DNA of 64,000 nucleotides from an uncultured Clostridia bacterium (GCA_945873955.1 CAMCFA010000001.1:310001-374000), one strand, 5' to 3'. Counted from the first letter of the stretch, positions 50,581-59,382 are shown. Made by a program: numbers and translations. Notes: a model not told the origin generated them from the sequence alone.

Positions 50581-50616
50581 ATCGGCTACCCCTTTCTGTT
50601 AAGTCGTCATATAATA

Positions 50617-50645
50617 ATTATACCATAGGTTTAGTAGGTTTTCAA
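50617..50645 (-). promoter_or_regulatory. Promoter and candidate operator of rrf2-nadA-mnmA
   Basis: Minus strand TTGAAA, 17-nt spacer, TATAAT. The spacer contains AACCTA-CTA-AACCTA (the first copy overlapping the -35), a 9-bp-period repeat that would place a bound Rrf2 protein between the two boxes. Confidence 0.7.
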
Positions 50646-50759
50646 GGGGTATTTTAAAAATTTTTTTGAAATACTAATTCCACAATGAAGCGGACATTCC
50701 ACAAACGACCAAAGAATTATTCACTCAGCGGCGGGCAGACTAATCGCGAGGTGATGAAA

Positions 50760-51035
50760 ATGTCCAAACAAGGCATGAAACGACCCGACCAGCACGAGCA
50801 CCACGATAATTCCATGGCAGTGCCGGAGATATCCGGCAAGGCAAAGCACGGACACAACCGTGCGAACCCGATAATCGCCGGGACTCGCGGCGCTGACATG
50901 AAAGTATGGCACACCAAGCCGTACAGCGCGGATATCGACAAGCCTATCTCCGACGTCTATCCGGAGATCGACACCGACCTTGCGCGGGATAATATCGAAA
51001 ACGACATGACCTCCGCGGATCTTCAAGACCTATAA
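50760..51035 (+). CDS. Small hydrophilic protein, unknown function
   Basis: 91 residues, His/Lys/Asp-rich, no membrane segment: PDQHEHHDNSMAVPEISGKA, KHGHNRANPIIAGTRGADMK and the acidic tail DNIENDMTSADLQDL. ATG at 50760, 8 nt after GAGG; the earlier in-frame ATG at 50685 has no ribosome binding site. I do not recognise a domain; the ordered, motif-like composition suggests a conserved family. Followed by a bidirectional terminator. Confidence 0.75.
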   Translation: MSKQGMKRPDQHEHHDNSMAVPEISGKAKHGHNRANPIIAGTRGADMKVWHTKPYSADIDKPISDVYPEIDTDLARDNIENDMTSADLQDL

Positions 51036-51044
51036 ACACGCAAA

Positions 51045-51066
51045 GCGCCCGTAGTTCTACGGGCGC
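51045..51066. terminator. Bidirectional terminator hairpin
   Basis: Perfect nine-pair stem GCGCCCGTA/TACGGGCGC between converging genes; flanks are only moderately T-rich. Confidence 0.65.
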
Positions 51067-51079
51067 ATATCTGTTATAT

Positions 51080-51981
51080 TCACGAAACAGGCTTCGGAAA
51101 CTCGGTTTCAGTCAGAGCGACTGCGGAAATCCTGCCCCACGGGTACTGCCGCATGTACTCTCCGTGAAAGGAATTTATCCCCTCGGCGCTGCCGTTGAGC
51201 CAGTCATAATAATCGCACTTCACCTTATCAGGCACAATTCCGATAAGTCCCCGCGGCTGCCTTACTGCGTCCTCGCAGCCGCAGTCCCGCAGCACCTCCA
51301 GCAGATTTCGGCGTATGCTCTTGAAATAGGTCATTCTTTTTTCTCGTCGCCGGGTTCTTCCCAAAGGATACCTATGATCTCTTTGTTGGAGCAAAGCGCG
51401 CCGCGGCGGTCTACCAGATACGCCAGAAGCTCCTTCGCCTTAGCATACTTGAATTGCAGAGGTCTGCCGTCCGCGAACACCTCAAAATTACCGAAGGTCT
51501 GTATGCGCATACCCTGTGAGGTAGGACATTCAACCGGATAGCGCAGGTTCTCTATCTCCTCCCGGATCTTTTCGGCGGTGGCTGGTTTTAGTACATAGCC
51601 GCTGGCTCTTATTCCGAAAGCGTCCCCGGCGTAATCGGAATAGCCGGTTGTGAAAATAATGTTCATCTTCGGATTGATGACCTTCAGCCGCTTTACGAGA
51701 GATATTCCGGTCATACCTTTCATCTGTATATCAAGGGAAACGCTGATTAAATCAAATTCGCCACGTTCAAACGCGCATACTCACGCGGCTGAATTTGATA
51801 CGCTTCGCTTTAATCAGTGTGTCCCAAGAAACGCAATGCTGCAATCGGTTTTTCCCGCGTATTCCAACGCTTCCTCGCAGCTTCTGAACGGTGTGATATT
51901 CGCCTCCGGAGCCGCTGTGCTGATCGAACGCGTCAGCAGCTCCAGAGCCATTCTTTCATCGTCCACCGAAATTATATTCAC
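51080..51981 (-). pseudogene. Response regulator with SARP-like effector domain, disrupted
   Basis: Starting from GTG at 51981 (GAGG 7 nt upstream) the frame reads NIISVDDERMALELLTRS..., a receiver domain, to IAFLGTH and an in-frame TGA. It resumes after a 90-bp insertion as DIQMKGMTGISLVKRLK (Asp = phosphoacceptor), continues through KPATAEKIREEIENL and a winged-helix (MRIQTFGNFEVFADGRPLQF), then shifts frame after GDEKK at about 51335; the remaining 84 residues (TYFKSIRRNLLEVLRDCGC... YDWLNG) continue the same domain in the -1 frame. Two independent lesions make it a pseudogene. Confidence 0.9.
51736..51825. mobile_element. 90-bp MITE-like insertion inside the response-regulator gene
   Basis: Flanked by AAG on both sides (51733-51735 and 51826-51828), a likely 3-bp target duplication. 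Ends are imperfect inverted repeats: GGAAACGCTGATTAAATCAAATTC on the left (quoted in parts: GGAAACGCTGATTAAA, TCAAATTC) and GGGACACACTGATTAAA plus, after 10 nt, TCAAATTC on the right complement. Removing it restores AFL-DIQMKG of a receiver domain. No coding capacity. Confidence 0.8.
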
Positions 51982-52158
51982 ACTGTCACCTCATTCTGTT
52001 CAAAAATAAATGCTTTTATAATTCTATCACACCTTATCCAAAAATACAATAGTTTTCGCGAATTATTCCGGTGCAAAGGCAAAAGATGTTTCAATATGCG
52101 CGAATAGCCTTTGTACACACTTGTTGTAATTCATCACAAATAATTTGTACAAAACCAC

Positions 52159-52187
52159 TTGAACTTTTTCATTATCTGTGATATAAT
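52159..52187 (+). promoter_or_regulatory. Sigma-A promoter of the SDR gene
   Basis: TTGAAC, 17-nt spacer, TATAAT. It leaves a 190-nt leader up to 52383 in which I see no clear terminator or known riboswitch. Confidence 0.82.
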
Positions 52188-52383
52188 ATAGTCATAAAGC
52201 CCAATTTTTAAGTCTTGGCGCAGGTTTTTCGGCTGTTTTTTCTCACATATAGCAAAGCATGAGTAAAACTCGTCAAGGTTTAAAAAAGGCTATTCGGCTT
52301 TGGCGGAGTATTTGTTCATCTGAAAGACAGACAGAACCGCTGAAAGTCTATAAAATTTTTTCCATTTTAAGGAGGACATTTCA

Positions 52384-53184
52384 ATGGATAGATTAAAGGG
52401 TAAGGTCGCGATCGTAACCGGCTCTACAAGCGGTATCGGCGTAGGCATTGCAAAGCTCTTTGCGGCTGAGGGCGCAAAGGTAGTAGTATGCGGACGCCGT
52501 GAAGCAAAGGGACAGGGCGTTGTTGACGAGATCGTGAATGCAGGCGGAGAGGCTTTCTTCCACTTCATGGACATCACAGCTACCGACAGTATCGACGCCC
52601 TGCTCAAGGACACTGCTGACAAGTACGGCAAGATCGACATCTTAGTAAACAACGCTGCTAACGTTGCCCTTAAGGACGGCCGTGTGGACGAGCTTACGCT
52701 TGAAATGTGGGACGCTATCTTCCAGAGCGATATCCGCGGTACATTCTACGCTATCAAGAGCGTTCTTCCCTACATGAAGGAAAACAAGGGCGGTTCTATC
52801 ATCAATATCGGTTCTATGGCTTCCTGCAGCGGCGACCTTGGTTCCACCGCTTACGCATGCGCTAAGGCTGGTATCGACAAGCTCACCGAATACACCGCGC
52901 TTCAGTACGGCAAGGAGAATATCCGCTGCAACTGCGTTCGTCCGGGTCTTATCGTAACCCCCGACAACGAGGCTCATGTTCCGCAGGTTCTTAAGGACAT
53001 CTTCCTCAACAACATCATGGTGAACCGTTACGGCAGCCCTGCTGATATCGCTAATATGTGCGTTTACTTAGCTTCTGACGAGAGTGAGTACTTCACCGGT
53101 CAGGTAGTAACAGTAGACGGCGGTCTGAATGCCCACACCACCACCGTTGGTCAGTTCAAGGAAATGAAGTCCCGTACATGGTAA
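52384..53184 (+). CDS. Short-chain dehydrogenase/reductase (possible hydroxysteroid dehydrogenase)
   Basis: 266 residues: cofactor motif TGSTSGIG, NNAA, catalytic Ser in SMASCSG and YACAK (YxxxK), and the terminal VTVDGG. CGRREAK after the second strand suggests NADP(H) preference. The overall pattern resembles gut-bacterial hydroxysteroid dehydrogenases and 3-oxoacyl reductases; substrate cannot be decided. AAGGAGG lies 9 nt before the ATG. Monocistronic, long leader, strong terminator, and codon choice suggests good expression. Confidence 0.92.
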   Translation: MDRLKGKVAIVTGSTSGIGVGIAKLFAAEGAKVVVCGRREAKGQGVVDEIVNAGGEAFFHFMDITATDSIDALLKDTADKYGKIDILVNNAANVALKDGRVDELTLEMWDAIFQSDIRGTFYAIKSVLPYMKENKGGSIINIGSMASCSGDLGSTAYACAKAGIDKLTEYTALQYGKENIRCNCVRPGLIVTPDNEAHVPQVLKDIFLNNIMVNRYGSPADIANMCVYLASDESEYFTGQVVTVDGGLNAHTTTVGQFKEMKSRTW

Positions 53185-53207
53185 TTTATATTACATATTA
53201 AAGTTGA

Positions 53208-53245
53208 GATCCGCCCAGCCGCCGTGCAGGGCGGGTCTTTTTTTT
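53208..53245 (+). terminator. Rho-independent terminator
   Basis: Nine-pair stem GATCCGCCC/GGGCGGGTC followed by eight T, after the SDR gene. Confidence 0.9.
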
Positions 53246-53253
53246 ACAAGCAC

Positions 53254-53293
53254 AAAAAAATGCCTCAACACGCGAAATGCGTATTAAGGCACT
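53254..53293 (-). terminator. Distal terminator hairpin, duplicated copy
   Basis: On the minus strand AGTGCCTTAATACGCATT / CGCGTGTTGAGGCA stem then TTTTTTT. It is a diverged copy of the hairpin at 53344-53386. Confidence 0.75.
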
Positions 53294-53343
53294 TGGTCGC
53301 TTATTATTTTCGATAAAGAAATTAACGCGAGAGAAAACCGGCA

Positions 53344-53386
53344 AAAACAAAAGCGCCTCAACGCGCGAAAATGCGTGTCGAGGCAC
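53344..53386 (-). terminator. Terminator of tRNA-fMet
   Basis: Minus strand GTGCCTCGACACGCAT / GCGCGTTGAGGCGC stem followed by TTTTGTTTTT, 7 nt after the tRNA end. Confidence 0.85.
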
Positions 53387-53392
53387 TCGACC

Positions 53393-53469
<77 letters not shown>

Positions 53470-53578
53470 ATATTAAGCACTCAAGAACTGTTCTCTCTTG
53501 AGTACTTAGATATTATATCACAGAGAAATTGATTTGTCAAGGGGTTTCTTAAAAAAAATCAAAAATTTTAACTGGAAT

Positions 53579-55939
53579 TTACTGGGTAGATAAAATTTTG
53601 ACCGAAAGGCCGCCCAGTTCCTCGCAGACTTCGGCGCGGCTGCCGCTTTTCAACTCCCCGGAGATCATCATGCGGGACAGCATGTCCTCTATCTCCGCGG
53701 TGATAGTCCTGCGGAGCGGACGCGCGCCCATGCTACGCTCCCGGCTGTCACGGCAGAGGCGCTTCACTGCGCCGTCGGTGAAGGTCAGCGATATCCCGCA
53801 CTGCTCTGCCCTGCCGGACAACTTTCCAAGAAGAATGCGGCATATCGCTTCAAGCTGCGGTTCGCCGAGCTTGCGGAATACGATCACGTTGTCGATTCGG
53901 TTGATAAGCTCCGGGCTGAACTGCTTTTTAAGGGAGCTCATCACGTCAGCTTCGCCGCTGTCCTGCTGACATCCACCGAAGCCGAGGGCGTTCTTTGAAA
54001 GCTGCTCCGCGCCGATATTGCCGGTCATGATCACGATAGCGCTGCGAAAATCCGCGCGCTTGCCGTCCGCAGCGGTGAGCGTCCCCTCTTCAAGGATCTG
54101 GAGCAGCAGGTTCAGCACGTCCGGGTGAGCCTTCTCCACCTCGTCGAACAGCACCACGGAATACGGCGCACTGCGAACCCGCTTTATGAGCTGCCCCTCC
54201 TCCTCAAAGCCGACATATCCGGGGGGCGAACCTATCAGCTTAGAAACCGAATGTTTCTCCATGAACTCGGACATATCGAACCGTATCATACGCCTCTCGT
54301 CCCCGAAAACCGCCTCCGCGAGCGCTTTGGCAAGCTCCGTCTTGCCCACGCCGGTCTGTCCGAGGAACAGGAACGAACAGGTGGGGCGGTTCGGCTCTTT
54401 CAGTCCTGTCCTGCCGCGGCGGACGGCGTTTGCCACAAGCTCTACCGCGTTATCCTGCCCTACCACCCGCTTTTTTAGCTGCTCCTCCAGCCCGGAGAGC
54501 CGCGCGGCTTCGTCCTCTGAAAGCCGCTGTACCGGTATCCCGGTGATCGTGGACGCCGCCTGCGCGATATCCGACTTATCCACCACCCTGCCGCCGGAAT
54601 TGAACGTATTCAGCAGGGAGAATTCCTCCGCGCGCAGCCGCTCTGCTTCCGCGGAGCTTTTCGCCGTCTTTATCTCCCGGCGCACCTCCGCAAGACGTTT
54701 CACGCAGCCGCCATTGTCCGTCCCGGATCGCACCCGCGCCGCCGCCTCGTCCACCAGATCGAGTGCCTTGTCCGGCAGGCGGCGGTCTGTGATATACCGC
54801 ACGGACAGTCGCACTGCCTCCTCCAGCGCACCGTCGGTGATAGTCACCCGGTGGTGCTGCTCGTAGCTGCCCCTCATTCCTTTGAGGATAGCTAGCGTCT
54901 GGCTTTCGGTGGGCTGCTCAACCGTTATCGGCTGAAACCTGCGTTCCAGCGCACTGTCCTTTTCGATGAATTTGCGGTATTCCTCGGTGGTGGTTGCGCC
55001 GATAAGACATATCTCGCCCCGGGCAAGCTGGGGTTTCAGAATATTCGCCGCGTCGATAGCGCCCTCTGCGGCGCCTGTGCCTACGATACTGTGCAGCTCG
55101 TCAATGAAAAGGATAACGTTCTTGCAGGAGGCGGCTTCCTCAATCACGCTTTTCAGACGTTCCTCGAAATCACCGCGGTATTTCGCCCCGGCAAGCATGG
55201 AGGTCAGATCAAGAGCGAAAATCCTCTTGCCCAGCAGCCCCTGCGGAACGGCGCCCGCCGCAACCCGCTGTGCGAAGCCCTCCACCACAGCGGTCTTGCC
55301 GACTCCTGCGTCCCCGACTAGGCAGGGGTTATTCTTACAGCGACGGAGAAGCACCCGGATTAGCCGGTCGGTCTCCTGCTCCCTGCCGATCACCGGGTCC
55401 AGCTTTCCGGCAAGGGCAAGCTCTGTCAGATCCCTGCCGTACTTCGTCAATGCCGGGAACTTCGCGCGGCGATCTTTTTCGCTCTGCTGGAATTCCGGCT
55501 CAACGTAGCGCTGCACGCAGATCTCCCCGGACAGCTTCACCGGGTCTACGCCGTACTCCGCAAGTATCTGCCAGCCGTAGCTGTCCTTATCCGTGACTAT
55601 CGCCCGAAGAAGCTGCTCCGTACCTGCCTTGCGGAGGTTCTCCCCCGCCGCAAAGGAGAGCGCGTTCTCCATAAGGCGGCGGCTGCGCGGGGTTAGGTCG
55701 TTGAAGGTCAGCCGGGTGGGCTTCCCCTTGCCTACAAGAGTTTCCAGCCGCCGCAGCACTTCGTTCCTGCCAACGCCGTATTTTTTCAGAAACACCGCCG
55801 ACGGAAAGCTGTCGTCGGAGGTCAGACCGTACAGGATATGCTCGCTGCCGACGTATGTGTGACCTAAACCCATAGCCGCCCCCAGGGCAGCATTAAGCGC
55901 CTTGACAGCGCTGTCGGAAAAACCGCTGATCGAATTCAT
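53579..55939 (-). CDS. clpC: ClpC-like AAA+ unfoldase
   Basis: 786 residues. Clp N-domain repeats (about 1-145), D1 with GDAGVGKTA and LFIDELHSIVGTG, a shortened middle domain, and D2 with GQTGVGKTE, pore loop GYVGF and VVLFDEVEKAHP. An LGF tripeptide in NALGFGG sits where the ClpP-docking loop is expected, so it likely feeds ClpP. ATG at 55939, 8 nt after GGAGG; the ATG at 55945 is too close. It is distinct from the AAA+ at 35964, which has only one active ring and no docking tripeptide. Confidence 0.94.
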   Translation of the reverse strand: MNSISGFSDSAVKALNAALGAAMGLGHTYVGSEHILYGLTSDDSFPSAVFLKKYGVGRNEVLRRLETLVGKGKPTRLTFNDLTPRSRRLMENALSFAAGENLRKAGTEQLLRAIVTDKDSYGWQILAEYGVDPVKLSGEICVQRYVEPEFQQSEKDRRAKFPALTKYGRDLTELALAGKLDPVIGREQETDRLIRVLLRRCKNNPCLVGDAGVGKTAVVEGFAQRVAAGAVPQGLLGKRIFALDLTSMLAGAKYRGDFEERLKSVIEEAASCKNVILFIDELHSIVGTGAAEGAIDAANILKPQLARGEICLIGATTTEEYRKFIEKDSALERRFQPITVEQPTESQTLAILKGMRGSYEQHHRVTITDGALEEAVRLSVRYITDRRLPDKALDLVDEAAARVRSGTDNGGCVKRLAEVRREIKTAKSSAEAERLRAEEFSLLNTFNSGGRVVDKSDIAQAASTITGIPVQRLSEDEAARLSGLEEQLKKRVVGQDNAVELVANAVRRGRTGLKEPNRPTCSFLFLGQTGVGKTELAKALAEAVFGDERRMIRFDMSEFMEKHSVSKLIGSPPGYVGFEEEGQLIKRVRSAPYSVVLFDEVEKAHPDVLNLLLQILEEGTLTAADGKRADFRSAIVIMTGNIGAEQLSKNALGFGGCQQDSGEADVMSSLKKQFSPELINRIDNVIVFRKLGEPQLEAICRILLGKLSGRAEQCGISLTFTDGAVKRLCRDSRERSMGARPLRRTITAEIEDMLSRMMISGELKSGSRAEVCEELGGLSVKILSTQ

Positions 55940-56021
55940 GTTCATGCCCTCCTTGATCGTTCTGTCCCTAGTATGAACAGAATTTTGGAAAATATTTCAG
56001 CGGAAGGCAAAATAATCAATC

Positions 56022-56047
56022 ACAATTTTAAACAGCCGGCATAATAT
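56022..56047 (+). promoter_or_regulatory. Possible mother-cell sigma (K-type) promoter
   Basis: AC, 16-nt spacer, CATAATAT, resembling the Bacillus sigma-K pattern (AC-N16-CATAnnnT) upstream of a Cys-rich micropeptide. Weak: short motifs can occur by chance. Confidence 0.35.
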
Positions 56048-56117
56048 GTACTATGAAACGGAAGCTTCAAAGGGAAGCGGAACGTTTCTCAGACTTAATT
56101 CTAAGGAGGACACGAGT

Positions 56118-56252
56118 ATGTCATGCTTCAACTTTGGCGGTAACAACTGCTGCTGGATCATTATCCTTATCATTATCCTGTTCTGCGTATGCGGTAACAA
56201 CGGTTCTGACTGCGATCACGGCTGTGGCTGCAACCCTAATCCCTGCTGCTGA
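56118..56252 (+). CDS. Cys-rich membrane micropeptide (YjcZ-like)
   Basis: 44 residues: MSCFNFGGNNCC, one hydrophobic helix (WIIILIIILFCVC) and a Cys/Asp/His tail (CDHGCGCNPNPCC), ten Cys in all. GGAGG lies 8 nt before the ATG. Size and layout recall YjcZ/spore-coat-associated micropeptides, but the Cys-rich tail is distinctive. Monocistronic with strong terminator. Function unknown; metal binding is possible. Confidence 0.8.
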   Translation: MSCFNFGGNNCCWIIILIIILFCVCGNNGSDCDHGCGCNPNPCC

Positions 56253-56262
56253 TCATTGACCT

Positions 56263-56290
56263 GCCCTCCCGCCCGGGAGGGCAACTTTTT
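56263..56290 (+). terminator. Rho-independent terminator
   Basis: Nine-pair stem GCCCTCCCG/CGGGAGGGC, then AACTTTTT, after the Cys-rich micropeptide. Confidence 0.9.
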
Positions 56291-56301
56291 ATTGAAAAAG
56301 A

Positions 56302-56383
56302 GCTGGCGGCATGTGCCAGCCACGCGTTATTATAGTACGACATACCTCTTACCTTTGTTACAAACTCGTTGTATGTCATAATA
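56302..56383. repeat. Intergenic hairpin and interrupted inverted repeat
   Basis: A stem GCTGGC/GCCAGC (56302-56320) is followed by TATTAT-agtac-GACATAC (56328-56345) matching GTATGTC-ATAATA (56371-56383) as a 13-bp inverted repeat with a 5-nt bulge. No coding sequence. It could be a small RNA element or decayed repeat. Confidence 0.45.
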
Positions 56384-56402
56384 AATACTATAACAATAGC
56401 AC

Positions 56403-56431
56403 TTGACTATTCCGGTGAAAAGTTGTATAAT
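56403..56431 (+). promoter_or_regulatory. Sigma-A promoter of the RlmI-like operon
   Basis: TTGACT, 17-nt spacer, TATAAT. Confidence 0.85.
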
Positions 56432-56466
56432 AAAGAGTAATTATTCTGAACACAAGAGGTTTATAT

Positions 56467-57693
56467 ATGAAAGACAGAACCTATCCCAAAGCAACAGTCA
56501 CCGAAAAGGGCGAAAAGGCGCTGCGCGGCGGTCACCCGTGGGTCTACGCGGAGGAGATCACCGACATCTCCGGCGAATACGAAAACGGCGGGCTTACCGA
56601 CGTTTTCAACCGCAAGGGGCGCTACCTCGGCACCGGGTACATCAACGACAACTCGAAGATACGGGTGAGGGTCATCTCCCGGAACGCTAACGACAGGTTC
56701 GACCGGGATTTCTACGCCCGCAGGATACGCTACGCGCTGGAATACCGCCGCACCGTCATGGCGGAGGACTTCGGCTGCTGCCGGCTCATTTTCGGCGAGG
56801 CTGATATGTTTCCGGGATTCACAGTTGACCGCTTCGGTGATATCCTAGTGACGCAGGTGCTTTCCCTCGGCACGGAGCGTATCAAGGACATGCTGTATTC
56901 CCTGCTGGCGCAGACTCTCGAAGACATGGGCGAACAGATATCCGCAATCTACGAGCGCAACGACGTGAAGATACGCGAGCTGGAAGGCATGGAGGAATAC
57001 AAGGGCTTCTACCCCGGAAAGGGACTGCGCACCGATCTTTCCGGCATGACGGAGATCACCGAAAACGGCATAAAATACAGCGTTGACTACATCAACGGGC
57101 AGAAAACCGGGTTCTTCCTCGACCAGAAATACAACCGGCAGGCTATCCGCCGAATAGCAAAGGGCAGGACCGTGCTGGACTGCTTCACCCACACCGGGGC
57201 ATTCGCGCTGAATGCAGCCGCCGCTGGGGCAAAGCACGTCAACGCTGTGGACATCTCCGCGGACGCTGTGGAAATGACCCGCTGCAACGCAGAGCTTAAC
57301 GGGCTGACCGGGAACATGGAGTTCACAAAGGCGGACGTGTTCGACCTGCTGACGGAACTTTACCGCAAGGGCGGCTCGCCGTATGATTTCATTATCCTCG
57401 ACCCGCCGGCGTTCACCAAGAGCAGCAGCACCGTGAAGTCCGCAGAGCGCGGCTACAAGGAGATAAACCTCAAGGCAATGCGGCTGCTGCCGAGGGGCGG
57501 CTACCTAGCCACCTGCTCCTGCTCACACTTCATGACGGAAACGCTGTTCCGGCATATGCTTCACGACGCCGCGCAGGACGCGGGAGTGTCCCTGCGGCAG
57601 ATAGAGGCGCGCAGGCAGTCCCCGGATCACCCGATACTGTGGAACGTCCCGGAAACTGATTATCTGAAATTCTACATCTTCCAAGTGGTTTAA
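56467..57693 (+). CDS. Class I rRNA methyltransferase, RlmI/YwbD type
   Basis: 408 residues. N-terminal PUA domain (KGEKALRGGHPWVYAEEI), an intermediate EEHD-like region and a Rossmann methyltransferase domain with VLDCFTHTGAFAL (SAM), NAVDISADAVEM, and the catalytic DPPAFTKS plus CSCSHFM. This family makes 5-methylcytosine in 23S rRNA (C1962 in E. coli). Head of a run with DUF1653 and MATE genes (12-bp and 18-bp gaps). Confidence 0.94.
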   Translation: MKDRTYPKATVTEKGEKALRGGHPWVYAEEITDISGEYENGGLTDVFNRKGRYLGTGYINDNSKIRVRVISRNANDRFDRDFYARRIRYALEYRRTVMAEDFGCCRLIFGEADMFPGFTVDRFGDILVTQVLSLGTERIKDMLYSLLAQTLEDMGEQISAIYERNDVKIRELEGMEEYKGFYPGKGLRTDLSGMTEITENGIKYSVDYINGQKTGFFLDQKYNRQAIRRIAKGRTVLDCFTHTGAFALNAAAAGAKHVNAVDISADAVEMTRCNAELNGLTGNMEFTKADVFDLLTELYRKGGSPYDFIILDPPAFTKSSSTVKSAERGYKEINLKAMRLLPRGGYLATCSCSHFMTETLFRHMLHDAAQDAGVSLRQIEARRQSPDHPILWNVPETDYLKFYIFQVV

Positions 57694-57705
57694 AGGAGCG
57701 TCATC

Positions 57706-57978
57706 ATGACAGAAAAAGACCTTGTCCCCGGACGCATCGTCCGGCATTTCAAGCGCGGCTTGCTTCCGGAGCAGGAGCGCGCAAATTCCACCAAGTACCT
57801 GTATGAGATAATCGGTGTGGCGGAGCATACCGAGACCCGCGAAAGGCTCGTGATATACCGGGCGCTGTACGGCGATCACGGTATTTACGCCCGCCCGCTG
57901 GAGATGTTCCTTTCTGAAACAGACCGGGAGAAATACCCGCAGGCGGAGCAGAAATTCCGGTTTGAACCGGCTGAATGA
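57706..57978 (+). CDS. DUF1653 family protein
   Basis: 90 residues with the DUF1653 pattern: [33 protein letters not shown] and [20 protein letters not shown]. Small single-domain protein resembling an SH3-like or beta-barrel fold; function unknown. AAAGGAG precedes the ATG. Between an rRNA methyltransferase and a MATE transporter. Confidence 0.92.
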   Translation: MTEKDLVPGRIVRHFKRGLLPEQERANSTKYLYEIIGVAEHTETRERLVIYRALYGDHGIYARPLEMFLSETDREKYPQAEQKFRFEPAE

Positions 57979-57996
57979 TCCTAAGGAAGCGCAATA

Positions 57997-59376
57997 ATGA
58001 GATCAGCGAAATATATTGACATGTGCAGCGGTCCTGTGCTGCGCAAAATGATAGTGTTCACCCTGCCGATAATGTTCTCCGGGCTGTTTCAGCTCCTGTT
58101 CAACGCAACGGACATAATCGTGGTGGGAAAGTTCGCCGGGGACAACGCTCTTGCGGCGGTAGGCTCGAACACGGCGCTCATCAATCTTATGACGAACCTG
58201 TTTATCGGGCTTTCGATAGGTGTTAATGTCGTCGCGGCAAGGTACTGCGGGGCGAAGAACGTCAAAGAGCTGAAAAAAACAGTCCACACGTCTATGCTGA
58301 TAAGCGTGATAAGCGGCGTTATACTTATGGCGGTAGGGCTTTGCTTCGCGGAGCAAATGCTGCGGCTCATGCAGACCCCGGACAGCATTATCGGCATGGC
58401 TGCTGATTACCTGCGGATATACTTCTGCGGTATGCCGTTCATGATGATATACAACTTCGGCAACGCGATACTACGGGCGGCGGGCGATACCAGCCGTCCT
58501 ATGTTCTTCCTTATCGTCGCCGGGGTGGTGAATGTCCTGCTGGATATGTTCTTCGTGATCGTGCTGAATATGAGCGCGGCGGGCGTGGGACTTGCCACCT
58601 CTCTTTCGCAGGGAGTTTCCGCAGTGCTGATAATACGCTGCCTGCTCAAGGAGTCGGACAGCTCCGGCTTGAAGCTGAACCCGCGGGAGCTGAAAATCCA
58701 CAAAGACAAGCTGCTTATGATCATGAAGATCGGACTTCCGGCGGGATTTCAAGGGACTGTGTTCTCCCTGTCGAACGTGGTGATACAGTCCTCGATAAAC
58801 CTTTTCGGTGAGGCTGTTATTGCCGGGAACTCCGCCGCGGCAAGCATTGAGGGCTTCGTCTACATGGCGATGAACTCCTGCTATCAGTCCACGCTGTCCT
58901 TCACCAGCCAGAATATCGGCGCCGGAAAATTTGAGCGGATAAACAAGATACTTCTGTGCGGGCTGCTCTGCGTTATGACGGTTTGGGCAGTGCTGGGGCT
59001 TGGCGTGTGCATGTCGCTGGGACGTCCCCTGCTCAGCATTTACACCAGCGGCGAAGCCTCTATCGAAGCCGGGCTGCGGCGTATGGTCTACGTCTGCGGC
59101 ACCTACTTCCTGTGCGGAGTTATGGAGGTGCTTGTCGGCTCGCTGCGCGGAATGGGCTACTCGATCACGCCCATGATCGTTTCCCTGCTTGGGGCGTGCG
59201 GTCTGCGGCTGGTATGGCTGGCGACTGTGTTCCAGATAGAACAGTACCACACCCCTGACACGGTGTACCTCTCCTACCCTGTGTCGTGGGTGATAACTGT
59301 TGCGGCGCATGTGGTGTGCTTCTTCATCTGCCGGCACAGGCTCAAAAAGAAAATGCTGCGGTATCAGCAGGCATAA
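57997..59376 (+). CDS. MATE family efflux transporter
   Basis: 459 residues, twelve predicted helices in two similar halves (MIVFTLPIMFSGLFQLLFNA and IMKIGLPAGFQGTVFSLSNV open the two bundles), with DIIVVGKFAGDNALAAVG typical of MATE proteins. It exports cationic drugs or metabolites against Na+ or H+. AAGGAAG precedes the ATG. Last gene before the terminator. Confidence 0.94.
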   Translation: MRSAKYIDMCSGPVLRKMIVFTLPIMFSGLFQLLFNATDIIVVGKFAGDNALAAVGSNTALINLMTNLFIGLSIGVNVVAARYCGAKNVKELKKTVHTSMLISVISGVILMAVGLCFAEQMLRLMQTPDSIIGMAADYLRIYFCGMPFMMIYNFGNAILRAAGDTSRPMFFLIVAGVVNVLLDMFFVIVLNMSAAGVGLATSLSQGVSAVLIIRCLLKESDSSGLKLNPRELKIHKDKLLMIMKIGLPAGFQGTVFSLSNVVIQSSINLFGEAVIAGNSAAASIEGFVYMAMNSCYQSTLSFTSQNIGAGKFERINKILLCGLLCVMTVWAVLGLGVCMSLGRPLLSIYTSGEASIEAGLRRMVYVCGTYFLCGVMEVLVGSLRGMGYSITPMIVSLLGACGLRLVWLATVFQIEQYHTPDTVYLSYPVSWVITVAAHVVCFFICRHRLKKKMLRYQQA

Positions 59377-59382
59377 TATCAG

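Noticed and set aside
51320-51345. Programmed -1 ribosomal frameshift at AAAAAAG
   Set aside because: The heptamer is out of phase with the zero frame, and the gene is already broken by an insertion upstream.
52259-52396. 45-codon basic open frame in the SDR leader overlapping the SDR start
   Set aside because: No ribosome binding site before its ATG and it reads through the SDR Shine-Dalgarno; could be a leader peptide but unsupported.
56053-56259. Second overlapping small frame over the Cys-rich micropeptide
   Set aside because: Low-complexity Ser/Leu translation in the other frame; the GGAGG spacing fits the Cys-rich frame.
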